Source: Nostoc sp. NMS8 (GTDB taxonomy: Bacteria; Cyanobacteriota; Cyanobacteriia; Cyanobacteriales; Nostocaceae). Taken from it: 64,000 nt of DNA. The position numbers and the translations under genes were made by a program. Positions 1-8,508 of the stretch are shown here, one piece after another. The notes under the pieces are model-generated. The model saw only the letters and a list, made by a program, of their open reading frames with translations. It was not told the origin of the DNA and ran no database searches. Each line of letters begins with the position of its first letter. The first letter of the stretch is position 1. The stretch spans positions 1 through 64,000 of the forward strand of contig NZ_JABXKK010000104.1 of NCBI RefSeq assembly GCF_017115045.1. Reading direction: 5' to 3'.

Positions 1-10
1 GAATTACGAA

Positions 11-27
11 AGCAGTTGCAAACTGCT
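11..27. repeat. Small perfect hairpin at the left edge
   Basis: A 7-bp perfect inverted repeat (AGCAGTT / AACTGCT) encloses a 3-nt loop. No T-tract follows on either side, so it is not a clear terminator. It may lie in the 3' region of a gene left of the window or in the leader of gvpV. Confidence 0.4.
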
Positions 28-90
28 TAATCCACAAGCATTTCGGCTTTTCTTAGTGCCATTCCTTTCATACCCAAAGAGAAATTTATT

Positions 91-375
91 ATGCATCGCA
101 CTCCAAACCGCAGACAAATTCAAGCCAAATTTAGCACCATGCCTCCTCAACGTTCTCAAGCAACAGCTTACTTAAATGCTTACAAAATGATGTTAGAGAA
201 GGAGCGTTTAGAGGAGGAACTAGAAAAACTCGAAGCACGCCGACATCAGATTCAGCAGCGTCTTGCTATTTTAAACAGTCAAACAATTGCTGAAGAGAAC
301 ACGACCCATCAGCAAGCAAATACTAACTTGGAGGACAATACACCAAAATTCAAAACCTTAACATTGGAATACTAA
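91..375 (+). CDS. gvpV: Gas vesicle protein GvpV
   Basis: A 94-residue protein of the cyanobacterial GvpV type. It has a basic N-terminus (MHRTPNRRQ), a TMPPQRSQATAYLNAYKMM segment (about residues 17-34), then a charged coiled coil rich in E, K, R and Q (about 35-65, LEKLEARRHQIQQRLA), and a disordered acidic tail. GvpV is an accessory protein of unknown biochemical role, normally encoded inside the gvpA-C-N-J-K-F-G-V-W operon. Here it stands about 3 kb from gvpG and gvpN, with a truncated modification gene between them, so the cluster has been broken. The ribosome site before the ATG is weak (AAAGAGA). Family assignment is from recalled motif similarity. Confidence 0.8.
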   Translation: MHRTPNRRQIQAKFSTMPPQRSQATAYLNAYKMMLEKERLEEELEKLEARRHQIQQRLAILNSQTIAEENTTHQQANTNLEDNTPKFKTLTLEY

Positions 376-920
376 GCCTCTAATAGGGAATAGGGAACAG
401 GTGAAGAGTTATTTTTATACTTGGCGATGAAACTTGTTTTATTGGAACTGCCTTCTGCCTCCTACCTTGTTTTCCAACTATAATTGACACTCCCAGGCAC
501 TAGAATCATGTCGTTTGCAACGCCTACTAGATAAATATTTTACGTTGTTATCATTTTCTACAAGGTTGTTAATTCACGATATTCCTCTATCATTTCCTCA
601 ACAATCACTCTGACTGAACTCTGTTTTACTTTTGACTTCACAAACACCATCTATTGGTCATTAAACCTCTTCTTTTATTAGTTATAAAAGAAGAGGTTTA
701 ACGTATTATTTATTTATCGAAAGTTTATTTTTAAGTATATTCACCATTATCTAACCAGATTTTGCCTAGATATGATGTTGCTAATAGTGCAATGATACTT
801 AAACTAATAAGTCAAGTTTAAAAGCTAAAGTCTGGTATCAAAAAAGTCTTAGCTATAAATCAGCTAGATGTAGGGCTGCTCATTGCAAGCTCTATTATTT
901 GGCTGGGCTAAATTAATTGA
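376..920. other. AT-rich intergenic region before the methylase gene
   Basis: No open frame here has recognisable protein character. The only clear structure is the strong hairpin at 661-701. The last 100 bases include short open stretches in other frames that I could not match to the missing N-terminus of the downstream methylase. The region is a likely deletion or insertion scar. Confidence 0.5.
661..701. terminator. Strong bidirectional terminator-like hairpin
   Basis: A perfect 18-bp inverted repeat (arms 661-678 and 684-701) with a 5-nt loop TAGTT. The arms start with TTAAACC and end with GGTTTAA. It lies 285 bp downstream of gvpV and probably ends that transcript, although no long T-run follows. 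It could also be a dispersed palindrome. Confidence 0.6.
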
Positions 921-950
921 GACTATATTGAACACGCTACCTATGACCCT

Positions 951-2780
951 TTGCTCCAAAAAATGCGTTTTGAAGAGCTTATGGATTTTGCTCGTGATTT
1001 ACATGATTTTATGAGAGATCATGCAAAGCTCACTGAAAGTGAAAAGCCTTTAATTGTTAGCGGAACATTGATCGCTTTACGTAATAAAGCTTTTACTATG
1101 AGCTATCACGTGTATTCACCCGAAGATTTGCAAAAGGAGTGGATGAGGGTAATTAAAGAAGAAATTCAAAAGTCTGAAATTCCTAGAGCCAAGAAAGATA
1201 ATATGTCACAGCCATATTCTAGTATTGCTGTACATCCAGAGCTTGGAAGAGCTACGAAGACTTACCCAAAGGGCGTACTTTATGAATTAATTAAACGTCT
1301 GAATGAAAAGGTTTTTCCTTTTATAAGTATTTATCAAGATTTTGATATTGTTGGCCAATTTTATGGTGAGTTTCTAAAATACACGGGAGGAGATAAAAAA
1401 TCACTTGGAATCGTTCTTACTCCTCGGCATGTTACAGAACTGTTCGCACTATTGGCCAATGTCAATAAAAATAGTAAAGTTCTTGATATATGTGCAGGTA
1501 CAGGCGGTTTTCTCATATCTGCTATGCACAAGATGATGAAAGATACCTCAACAGAGGAAGAGCGAGACAACATTAAAAAATATGGCTTAATCGGTGTTGA
1601 GCAACAGCCTAATATGTTTGCTCTTGCTGCTTCCAATATGATATTACGAGGCGATGGTAAGGCCAATCTATATCAAGGCTCATGCTTTGATATTGCCATA
1701 ACTAAAGCAGTTAAGGCTCATAAGTGTGATGTAGGTATGCTTAATCCTCCCTTTTCGCAAGGAGATGCGGACTTCCACGAGCTTTATTTTGCCAAACATA
1801 TACTCGATTGTTTAGAAAAGGGAGCTACAGGTATTGTAATTACTCCGATGTCTTGCGCTATTTCTCCTCACCCAGCAAGAGTTGAACTATTAAAAAATCA
1901 TACACTTGAAGCAGTGATGTCCATGCCTGATGAATTATTCTATCCAGTAGGCATAATTACTTGTATTATGGTTTTTACTGCCAAGATTCCACATATAACC
2001 AGCAATAAAAAGACTTGGTTTGGTTATTGGAAAGAAGATGGTTTTGTAAAAACAAAACATCGTGGGCGCATTGACTTATATGAACGTTGGGAATCTATTC
2101 AGAACAGATGGATAGAAATGTTCCGCAATCGCGAAATTTATTCTGGTGAGAGTGTTATGCAAAAGGTAACACCTGATGATGAATGGTGTGCTGAGGCTTA
2201 CATGGAAACTGATTATTCTAATTTAACAAAGGATAATTTTGTTGATGAAGTTAAGAAATACATTTCCTTTAAATTGTGGATAAATTCTGAACAACACAAG
2301 GAAAATGTTGCTTTTGGTGAGTGGAAATACTTTTGCATCGGTGAATTTTTTGAAGTTAAGAAAGGAAGAAGACTTACAAAAGCAAATATGACTAATGGTA
2401 ATACTCCATTTATTGGAGCGATTGATAAGAATAACGGTGTTTCAGCATATATTGGGCAACAACCAATTTTTAAAGGAAATACAATAACAGTCAATTACGA
2501 TGGAAATGGTGTAGCTGAAGCATATTATCAACCTGTTCCATACTGGGCATTAGATAGTGTAAATGTTTTATACCCAAAGTTTAATCTTACTCCTGCTATA
2601 GCAATATTTTTGATCTCAATTATTCGTCAAGAGAAATTTCGATTTAATTATGGAAGAAAATGGCATATGCAAAGAATGAAAGAATCAATGATTAAGTTAC
2701 CTGCCAAAATTAATAATGAACCTGATTGGGAATATATGGAAAACTATATTAAATTATTACCACTTGGCAATGAGATATAG
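951..2780 (+). CDS. N6-adenine DNA methyltransferase fused to a specificity domain, N-terminally truncated
   Basis: The protein has an HsdM-like helical segment (residues 1-170), SAM motif I DICAGTGGF (about 179-187) and catalytic motif IV NPPF (about 265-268). Residues about 455-600 form a type I S-like target-recognition domain (FEVKKGRRLTKANMTNG onward). This M-S layout is that of type IIG/BcgI-like enzymes, which normally carry an N-terminal nuclease domain. Coding character continues upstream of the TTG start (codons 921-950 read DYIEHATYDP) until a TGA at 918-920, so the true 5' end is missing. The nuclease half is therefore absent and the gene may be an orphan methylase or a pseudogene. 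No good Shine-Dalgarno sequence precedes the TTG. It interrupts the gas vesicle cluster, which suggests horizontal acquisition. Confidence 0.8.
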   Translation: MLQKMRFEELMDFARDLHDFMRDHAKLTESEKPLIVSGTLIALRNKAFTMSYHVYSPEDLQKEWMRVIKEEIQKSEIPRAKKDNMSQPYSSIAVHPELGRATKTYPKGVLYELIKRLNEKVFPFISIYQDFDIVGQFYGEFLKYTGGDKKSLGIVLTPRHVTELFALLANVNKNSKVLDICAGTGGFLISAMHKMMKDTSTEEERDNIKKYGLIGVEQQPNMFALAASNMILRGDGKANLYQGSCFDIAITKAVKAHKCDVGMLNPPFSQGDADFHELYFAKHILDCLEKGATGIVITPMSCAISPHPARVELLKNHTLEAVMSMPDELFYPVGIITCIMVFTAKIPHITSNKKTWFGYWKEDGFVKTKHRGRIDLYERWESIQNRWIEMFRNREIYSGESVMQKVTPDDEWCAEAYMETDYSNLTKDNFVDEVKKYISFKLWINSEQHKENVAFGEWKYFCIGEFFEVKKGRRLTKANMTNGNTPFIGAIDKNNGVSAYIGQQPIFKGNTITVNYDGNGVAEAYYQPVPYWALDSVNVLYPKFNLTPAIAIFLISIIRQEKFRFNYGRKWHMQRMKESMIKLPAKINNEPDWEYMENYIKLLPLGNEI

Positions 2781-3125
2781 GACTCCTATTTGATTTTTTG
2801 AAAGACCAAGCCACCTAGAAGCTTGGTTTATAAGGGCTTTGCTCTCAGTATACTTAGCAGGAATCAAGTATGAATCTATAATGACTCTGACTTTTTCCGT
2901 TAAGTCGTGAAACAACGAAATAGCAAGGGTTTCAGCCCACATATATTCTCAATAACTTAGGATTAATGATAACAAATCAAGAGAGAATAGGGCTTTTAGC
3001 TAGGGGTATAGTAAGTGGCGGCTTTCATCCCTTAGTCTAAAGCACGAAACTCGCAACTACGTTGCTGTTTCTCAAGGGTTTTCAGCCTGCCTTCCTTATA
3101 AATCACACAAGCCAGGAAAGACTCA
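2781..3125. other. Intergenic region between methylase gene and gvpG
   Basis: A 345-bp stretch with no gene I can support. A 61-codon open frame on the minus strand (2757-2942) overlaps the methylase 3' end and has no recognisable domain. The sequence has the look of insertion-sequence debris, but no terminal repeats could be identified. Confidence 0.4.
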
Positions 3126-3377
3126 CTACTCTTGTGTCCGATCGCATTCCTCCTCTTCTGCTTCCAGAATCGCTAATAAAAGGGCTTCTTCCTGAATTTC
3201 AAACTCTTCTTCAGGAATTTCTCCCATATCAAAAGCAAGTTGGAGTGCAAGAAGTTGCTTGCTGAGATTTTCTTTATCATCAATTTCAGTACTCGCGTGT
3301 TCTAAAATTTTTTCCCCAAGCCACGTTACCCCCATTAATGGACCAGTAATCGGTAATAGTAAGAAGCGCAGAACCAT
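3126..3377 (-). CDS. gvpG: Gas vesicle protein GvpG
   Basis: An 83-residue protein matching the GvpG family. It has a hydrophobic, Pro-containing N-terminus (MVLRFLLLPITGPLMGVTWL), then an amphipathic acidic helix with the family pattern ENLSKQLLALQLAFDMGEI followed by PEEEFEIQEEALL. GvpG is a minor structural or assembly protein that interacts with GvpF/L proteins and GvpA. In known cyanobacterial operons it follows gvpF on the same strand. Here it is inverted and divergent from gvpN with 212 bp between them, so it needs its own promoter or shares a bidirectional one. Confidence 0.88.
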   Translation of the reverse strand: MVLRFLLLPITGPLMGVTWLGEKILEHASTEIDDKENLSKQLLALQLAFDMGEIPEEEFEIQEEALLLAILEAEEEECDRTQE

Positions 3378-3589
3378 ATTGCTTTAAACTTATGTGGACT
3401 TATCAAAGGTATCTTCTTAAGACCGTAATCATGCTGATGACATAAATATTAAACATTACTAGTCTTGTGTTGATGCCAAAATGCGTTGGATTTGAGTCCA
3501 GTTAAGGCTGATTGACATCTGTATTTTATGTTTGCAATGTAAAAAAAATACTTTTGCATAACATTCCTATTTTAGGAGGTACTTAGAGT

Positions 3590-4762
3590 TTGACAACAGT
3601 ATTAAATGCATCTCCCCAGCGATTTGTCAATACACCTGCTGTTCAACGCGTCGCTCAACGTGCTTTGCGCTATCTACAGTCAGGTTTTTCAATACATTTA
3701 CGTGGTGCAGCCGGAGTCGGAAAAACTACTCTGGCAATGCATCTCGCTGATTTGCTCAACCAGCCGATCATCCTCTTATTTGGAGATGATGAGTTTAAAA
3801 CCTCAGACTTGATTGGTAATCAATTAGGTTATACCCGTAAAAAGGTTGTTGATAATTATATCCACAGCGTTGTTAAAGTTGAGGATGAACTCCGACAACA
3901 TTGGGTTGATGCACGATTAACCTTAGCTTGTAAAGAAGGATTTACGCTGGTTTACGATGAATTCAATCGATCACACCCGGAGGTAAATAACGTTTTACTC
4001 TCCGTACTTGAGGAGAGGTTGTTGGTATTACCAACAAACCAACATCGAGCCGAGTATATCCGGGTTCATCCTCAGTTTCGGGCAATCTTAACATCAAATC
4101 CTCAAGAGTATTGTGGAGTTCATGCAACTCAGGATGCTTTGATGGATCGTGTTATTACCATCGATATGCCTACACCTGATGAACTGAGTCAGCAGGAAAT
4201 TGTAGTTCATAAAACAGGTATAGATTCCGAGAAAGCAGAAGTAATTGTCCGCTTAGTACGGACGTTTTGGAGTCGATCTGGCTCTGGACAGGGCGGTGGA
4301 TTGCGTTCCTGTCTGATGATTGCCAAAATCTGCCACGAACACGAAATTTCTGTAAACCCTGGAGATCCTAGCTTCCAAGATATTTGTGCCGATATCCTGC
4401 TTTCTCGCACGAATCAACCTCTCATAGAATCAACTCGGCTACTGGAAGAGGTTTTGAGTGAATTGTATCATCGTATAAATACTCAACTTCAGTCGTCAGA
4501 TATAATACCAAACAACCAAAATCAGATTGTATTGGAACAGCGAGTACCTTACGAGCATGAAGTCTACGACTACCTATGTAATTCTCCAGGAAGGCGGTTC
4601 TCTGAATTGGCAGTAGAGTTAGGGATCGATCGCAGTCAAATTGTCGCTGCACTTAAGTCTCTCAGAGAGCAGGGAGTATTAGTCCAAATGCAGGGCAATG
4701 CCGAGTCGCCGAACATCTCACAGACAGTTCCTTTTGATTCTGGCCATTTAATAAAAAAATGA
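3590..4762 (+). CDS. gvpN: Gas vesicle AAA/MoxR ATPase GvpN with winged-helix tail
   Basis: A 390-residue GvpN, the MoxR-type AAA ATPase needed for gas vesicle enlargement. Walker A is GAAGVGKTT (about residues 39-47), Walker B includes LVYDEFNRS (about 121-129), and sensor 1 is ILTSNPQEY (about 164-172). Residues about 323-370 add a winged-helix-like region (YDYLCNSPGRRFSELAVELG then RSQIVAALKSLREQGVL), beyond the usual ATPase core. The TTG start is supported by a strong AGGAGGT at 3574-3580, 9 nt upstream. The stop overlaps the start of gvpJ (ATGA), showing translational coupling. It heads the main gvp operon here. Confidence 0.93.
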   Translation: MTTVLNASPQRFVNTPAVQRVAQRALRYLQSGFSIHLRGAAGVGKTTLAMHLADLLNQPIILLFGDDEFKTSDLIGNQLGYTRKKVVDNYIHSVVKVEDELRQHWVDARLTLACKEGFTLVYDEFNRSHPEVNNVLLSVLEERLLVLPTNQHRAEYIRVHPQFRAILTSNPQEYCGVHATQDALMDRVITIDMPTPDELSQQEIVVHKTGIDSEKAEVIVRLVRTFWSRSGSGQGGGLRSCLMIAKICHEHEISVNPGDPSFQDICADILLSRTNQPLIESTRLLEEVLSELYHRINTQLQSSDIIPNNQNQIVLEQRVPYEHEVYDYLCNSPGRRFSELAVELGIDRSQIVAALKSLREQGVLVQMQGNAESPNISQTVPFDSGHLIKK

Positions 4763-5109
4763 GTACTAATACTAATCGGGGAGCTATCACCACATCAACT
4801 CAAGGTTCTACCTTGGCAGATATTCTAGAACGGGTTCTGGATAAAGGCATTGTGATAGCAGGAGATATTTCTATTTCCGTAGGCTCCACAGAACTGCTCA
4901 ACATCCGAATTCGTTTGTTGATTTCTTCTGTTGATAAAGCCAAAGAGATTGGAATTAACTGGTGGGAGAGCGACCCCTATCTTAATAGTCAAACTCGCAC
5001 CTTATTAGCAACTAATCAACAACTTCAAGAGCGTCTTGCCAGTCTAGAAACAGAACTGCGATCGCTCAAAGCACTCAATCCTATTAATCATCAGAATGCA
5101 GGCGATTAA
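4759..5109 (+). CDS. gvpJ: Gas vesicle protein GvpJ (GvpA family)
   Basis: A 116-residue GvpA-family minor structural protein. The conserved core LADILERVLDKGIVIAGDIS, followed by TELLNIRIRLLISSVDKAKE, spans about residues 18-66. It is followed by NWWESDP (typical of GvpJ rather than GvpA) and a C-terminal coiled segment. GvpJ probably sits at the vesicle cone tips or takes part in nucleation. The start codon overlaps the gvpN stop by 4 nt and the 3' end overlaps gvpK by 14 nt, so the three are translationally coupled. Confidence 0.92.
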   Translation: MSTNTNRGAITTSTQGSTLADILERVLDKGIVIAGDISISVGSTELLNIRIRLLISSVDKAKEIGINWWESDPYLNSQTRTLLATNQQLQERLASLETELRSLKALNPINHQNAGD

Positions 5110-5530
5110 CAAATCAAAAGGTTCCGATTCTGGTTTAGCACCATTGTTACTGACGGTTGTTGAGCTGTTACGCCAACTCATGGAAGCTCAGGTGATTCGG
5201 CGAATGGATGCTGGCACCCTCAACGACCATGAGCTAGATCGGGCTGCCGAAAGCCTTCAACAGCTTGAACAACAGGTTGTTAAACTTTGCGAGATATTTG
5301 ATGTTGACCCAGCCGATCTAAATATTAACTTGGGTGAAATAGGAACTTTACTTCCCCAATCTGGAGGATACTATCCCGGTGAAATCTCTAGTCAACCCTC
5401 TATTCTAGAACTCCTCGATCGCCTATTAAATACGGGTGTTGTGGTTGAAGGTGATTTGGACTTAGGACTGGCTCAGTTAAGCTTAGTTCATGCCAAGTTA
5501 AGACTAGTACTCACTTCTAAACCCCTATAA
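5096..5530 (+). CDS. gvpK: Gas vesicle protein GvpK
   Basis: A 144-residue GvpK. Family marks are LAPLLLTVVELLRQLMEAQV (about residues 14-33), RRMDAGTL, ELDRAAESLQQLE, and the pattern FDVDPADLNINLGEIGTLLP (about 67-86). A C-terminal extension (about 100-144, SILELLDRLLNTGVVVEGDL then LGLAQLSLVHAKLRLVL) resembles the GvpA fold, suggesting a built-in GvpA-like unit. GvpK is essential for vesicle formation in studied systems. Start ATG lies within gvpJ, consistent with coupling. Confidence 0.92.
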   Translation: MQAINKSKGSDSGLAPLLLTVVELLRQLMEAQVIRRMDAGTLNDHELDRAAESLQQLEQQVVKLCEIFDVDPADLNINLGEIGTLLPQSGGYYPGEISSQPSILELLDRLLNTGVVVEGDLDLGLAQLSLVHAKLRLVLTSKPL

Positions 5531-5566
5531 CTTTTTTATCTACATTCTTCTTGGTAAGACATTTTT

Positions 5567-6316
5567 ATGAGTTATGGCTTTTACATTTATGGAATTTTGA
5601 CCTTACCTGCTCCACAAAATTTAAATTTAGAGGGCTTAGATCGGCAACCCGTACAAATTAAAATTTTGGATAATTTTGCAGTAATCTACTCGGAAGCACA
5701 GCAAGAGCGTTATTTGGCCAGCCGTCGTAACCTGCTAAGTCATGAAAAAGTCCTTGAGGAGATCATGCAAGGAGGCGATCGCTATTTACTGCCCGTGCAA
5801 TTCGGACTTTTGGTTTCCAGTTGGGAAAAGGTTTCACAGCAATTAATTCGTCCTCATCAAGAAGAATTGACGCAATTGCTTGCGAAGTTATCGGGTTGCC
5901 GAGAAGTTAGTGTCAAAGTTTTTTGGGATATCGAGGCAGAAATTCAGGGACTATTGGCAGAAAACCCAAATCTCAAAACCGAAAGGGATAAGCTAGTGGG
6001 TCAACCCCTAAGTATGGAGCGGGTAATCCAAATAGGGCAAACCATCGAACAGGGAATGAGCGATCGCAAGCAAGGGATCATAGATGTATTTAAAAGCACG
6101 CTCAACTCCATTGCGATCGAGGTGGTAGAAAATACTCCCCAAATGGACACAATGATCTACAATTCAGCCTACCTAATTCCTTGGGAAGCAGAATCACAAT
6201 TTAGCGAACACGTTGAAGCACTCGATCGTCAATTTGAAAACCGTTTGCGAATTCGTTACAACAATTTCACTGCCCCGTATAACTTTGCTCGTCTTCGATT
6301 AAGTACAACGGCGTAA
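5567..6316 (+). CDS. gvpF: Gas vesicle protein GvpF (GvpF/GvpL family)
   Basis: A 249-residue GvpF/L-family protein. Seen in sequence: GFYIYGILTLP at the N-terminus (first ferredoxin-like half), SHEKVLEEIM, DRYLLPVQFGLLVSS (about residues 72-86), VFWDIEAEIQGLL, and the C-terminal LRIRYNNFTAPYNFARLRL, which is the family's closing signature. GvpF binds monomeric GvpA and is found on the gas-facing side of vesicles. It lies 36 bp after gvpK and closes the tightly packed N-J-K-F block. Confidence 0.92.
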   Translation: MSYGFYIYGILTLPAPQNLNLEGLDRQPVQIKILDNFAVIYSEAQQERYLASRRNLLSHEKVLEEIMQGGDRYLLPVQFGLLVSSWEKVSQQLIRPHQEELTQLLAKLSGCREVSVKVFWDIEAEIQGLLAENPNLKTERDKLVGQPLSMERVIQIGQTIEQGMSDRKQGIIDVFKSTLNSIAIEVVENTPQMDTMIYNSAYLIPWEAESQFSEHVEALDRQFENRLRIRYNNFTAPYNFARLRLSTTA

Positions 6317-6396
6317 ATATTTGTAGTTGGGATGATGCAGGAGGGAAGAGGATTTTAGTCTAGTTTATCTTCTTTGCCAAATCATAGTTTTTTTAA

Positions 6397-6435
6397 CGCA
6401 AAGGTACGCAGAGGTTAGCGCAAAGGTACGCAGAG
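6397..6435. repeat. Two tandem copies of a 17-bp dispersed repeat
   Basis: The unit CGCAAAGGTACGCAGAG occurs at 6397-6413 and again at 6419-6435 (period 22). This kind of sequence is common between cyanobacterial genes and has no obvious coding or regulatory meaning. It lies between gvpF and the CDC48-like gene. Confidence 0.6.
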
Positions 6436-6574
6436 ATTTTCTCAAGTTAATTCGCTATGTTCAAAAATATTTAGGGGCATTTCATAGAGAATTGGTATGA
6501 ATAGCAATAAAAATTGAAACTGTTGAATTTTTTAGAAATTAAATTTTTCTCTGCCTTTTATTTAAGTAAAATCA

Positions 6575-8401
6575 ATGGACGACATATTTAAAGGATTTGA
6601 ACAGCTATTAGAAATTGCCAAAGCTTTAGAAGAAAAAGTAGAGAAAGGGGAGTTAAAAACTTCTATTCAAATTCGATCTCATAATCTCAGTAGTATTCCC
6701 CGGCAAGGCAATATTCCGAGAACAAGTAGTTCCAGCCGAGTCAGATCCAATTCCACCGATGCAGCGACACCAATGGATGATGCTGATGTCACCCCCCCAT
6801 CAGCTCGGACGAACTCAAAAACTTCTTGGCAAGGTATCGGCGGCTTGGCTGATGTTCTCAAAGAAATCAGAGAGTTAGTTGAAATTCCACTTAAACGCCC
6901 AGATTTATTGGTGAAATTAGGGTTAGAGCCTCCGCGTGGGGTTTTGCTAGTTGGCCCGCCCGGTACGGGAAAAACTTTAACAGCCCGTGTTTTGGCAGAA
7001 GAGTTAGAGTTAAACTACATTGCCATCAATGGCCCAGAGGTGATGAGCAAGTATTATGGGGAAGCAGAAGCTCGTTTACGAAGCATTTTTGAGAAAGCAA
7101 CTCGTTCTGCTCCATGCCTAATATTTATTGACGAAATTGACAGCCTTGCCCCAGATCGCAGCCAAGTGGAAGGTGAAGTTGAAAAAAGACTAGTGGCGCA
7201 GTTGCTTGGCTTAATGGATGGGTTTGCCAAAACTGAGGGCGTACTCGTACTAGCAGCAACAAATCGTCCCGATTATCTCGATCCGGCGCTTCGTCGTCCG
7301 GGACGCTTCGATCGCGAAGTTCAGTTTCGAGTTCCCGATCGCAATGGACGATTGGAAATTCTCACGATTTTGACAAGTGCCATGCCCTTGGAGACTGCGA
7401 TTGATTTAAGAGCGATCGCCGATTTGGCTGTCGGTTTTGTTGGTGCGGATATCAAAGCTCTTTGCCAAAAAGCAGCCTACATTGCCCTTCGTCGTCAAGT
7501 CCCCTCGCTCAACAGTCCCGTTCCTGAGAACATGACTCTTATGCAGCAAGATTTTCTCGAAGCAATTAAGGAGATAAAACCCTCAGTTCTCAGGGATGTA
7601 GCAATTGAAGTACCGAGTGTAAGTTGGGATGACATTGGTGGCTTGGATGATGTTAAACAAAAACTTCAAGAATCTGTGGAAGGCGCACTCCTTTATCCCG
7701 AACTATACGAGCAAACCAAAGCCAAGCCTCCCCGTGGGATTCTATTATGGGGGCCGCCGGGAACGGGAAAAACATTACTTGCAAAAGCGATCGCTTCCCA
7801 GGCTAGAGCCAACTTTATTGCTGTGAATGGCCCGGAATTACTCAGTCGATGGGTAGGAGCCGCAGAACAAGCAGTCAGAGAACTTTTTCGCAAAGCTCGG
7901 CAAGCAGCGCCTTGCGTTGTGTTTATAGATGAAATTGATACCCTGGCACCAGTACGAGGACGATTCACTGGTGATTCTGGAGTTAGCGATCGCGTTGTCG
8001 GTCAACTGCTCACCGAATTAGACGGGTTGCATGAATGCCCTAAAGTACTGTTAGTAGGAGCAACCAATCGTCCAGAAGCGATCGATCCTGCCTTGCTCAG
8101 AGCCGGAAGATTGGACTTACAAATAAAAATCGATCTACCAGATCGAGCCAGCCGATTAGCGATTTTAGGAGTTCACAATCTAGATCGTCCCCTGGTTGAT
8201 GTCGATTTAGAAACCTGGGCGACAGTTACCGAGGGTTGGAATGGGGCAGATTTGGCTTTATTGAGCAATCAAGCTGCTTTAAGCGCAATTCGTCGATACC
8301 GCGCCCAAGGATTGACTGACTCCAGCTTGATTCAGATTACAAATGATGATTTCCAAGTTACATACCAAATGCTTGCTAATCAGCACTATGAGGGCTTATA
8401 G
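6575..8401 (+). CDS. CDC48/p97-type double AAA+ ATPase of the gas vesicle locus
   Basis: A 608-residue protein with two full AAA+ domains. D1 has Walker A GPPGTGKTLTA (about residues 127-137), Walker B CLIFIDEID and the RRPGRFDRE sensor region. D2 has GPPGTGKTLLAKAIA (about 392-406), CVVFIDEIDTLAP and RAGRLD. The classic CDC48 N-domain is absent. The roughly 90-residue N-terminus has an amphipathic helix (FEQLLEIAKALEEKVEKGEL) and a Ser/Pro-rich linker. That helix loosely recalls the N-terminus of gas-vesicle Hsp20-like GvpH proteins (weak inference). Such ATPases unfold or remodel protein complexes. Placement inside the gvp cluster suggests a chaperone or disassembly role for vesicle proteins. 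It lies 258 bp after gvpF. Confidence 0.88.
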   Translation: MDDIFKGFEQLLEIAKALEEKVEKGELKTSIQIRSHNLSSIPRQGNIPRTSSSSRVRSNSTDAATPMDDADVTPPSARTNSKTSWQGIGGLADVLKEIRELVEIPLKRPDLLVKLGLEPPRGVLLVGPPGTGKTLTARVLAEELELNYIAINGPEVMSKYYGEAEARLRSIFEKATRSAPCLIFIDEIDSLAPDRSQVEGEVEKRLVAQLLGLMDGFAKTEGVLVLAATNRPDYLDPALRRPGRFDREVQFRVPDRNGRLEILTILTSAMPLETAIDLRAIADLAVGFVGADIKALCQKAAYIALRRQVPSLNSPVPENMTLMQQDFLEAIKEIKPSVLRDVAIEVPSVSWDDIGGLDDVKQKLQESVEGALLYPELYEQTKAKPPRGILLWGPPGTGKTLLAKAIASQARANFIAVNGPELLSRWVGAAEQAVRELFRKARQAAPCVVFIDEIDTLAPVRGRFTGDSGVSDRVVGQLLTELDGLHECPKVLLVGATNRPEAIDPALLRAGRLDLQIKIDLPDRASRLAILGVHNLDRPLVDVDLETWATVTEGWNGADLALLSNQAALSAIRRYRAQGLTDSSLIQITNDDFQVTYQMLANQHYEGL

Positions 8402-8431
8402 ATCCCCGACTTCTTTAAGAAGTCGGGGATC
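8401..8431. repeat. Perfect hairpin immediately after the CDC48-like gene
   Basis: A 14-bp perfect inverted repeat (GATCCCCGACTTCT and its complement) with a 3-nt loop starts at the last base of the stop codon. It has no T-tract. This palindrome type is widespread in Nostoc genomes. It may stabilise or partly terminate the upstream transcript. Confidence 0.7.
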
Positions 8432-8508
8432 TAAACACCCGCACTTGAAAAAACGCAGAACCTCAATATTTATACTGACTTAATGTACTTAATAAGTATC
8501 CCAAATTT

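Noticed and set aside
2757..2942. 61-codon minus-strand frame after the methylase gene, possibly transposase debris
   Set aside because: It overlaps the methylase 3' end, and I could not recognise any transposase motif or terminal repeats.
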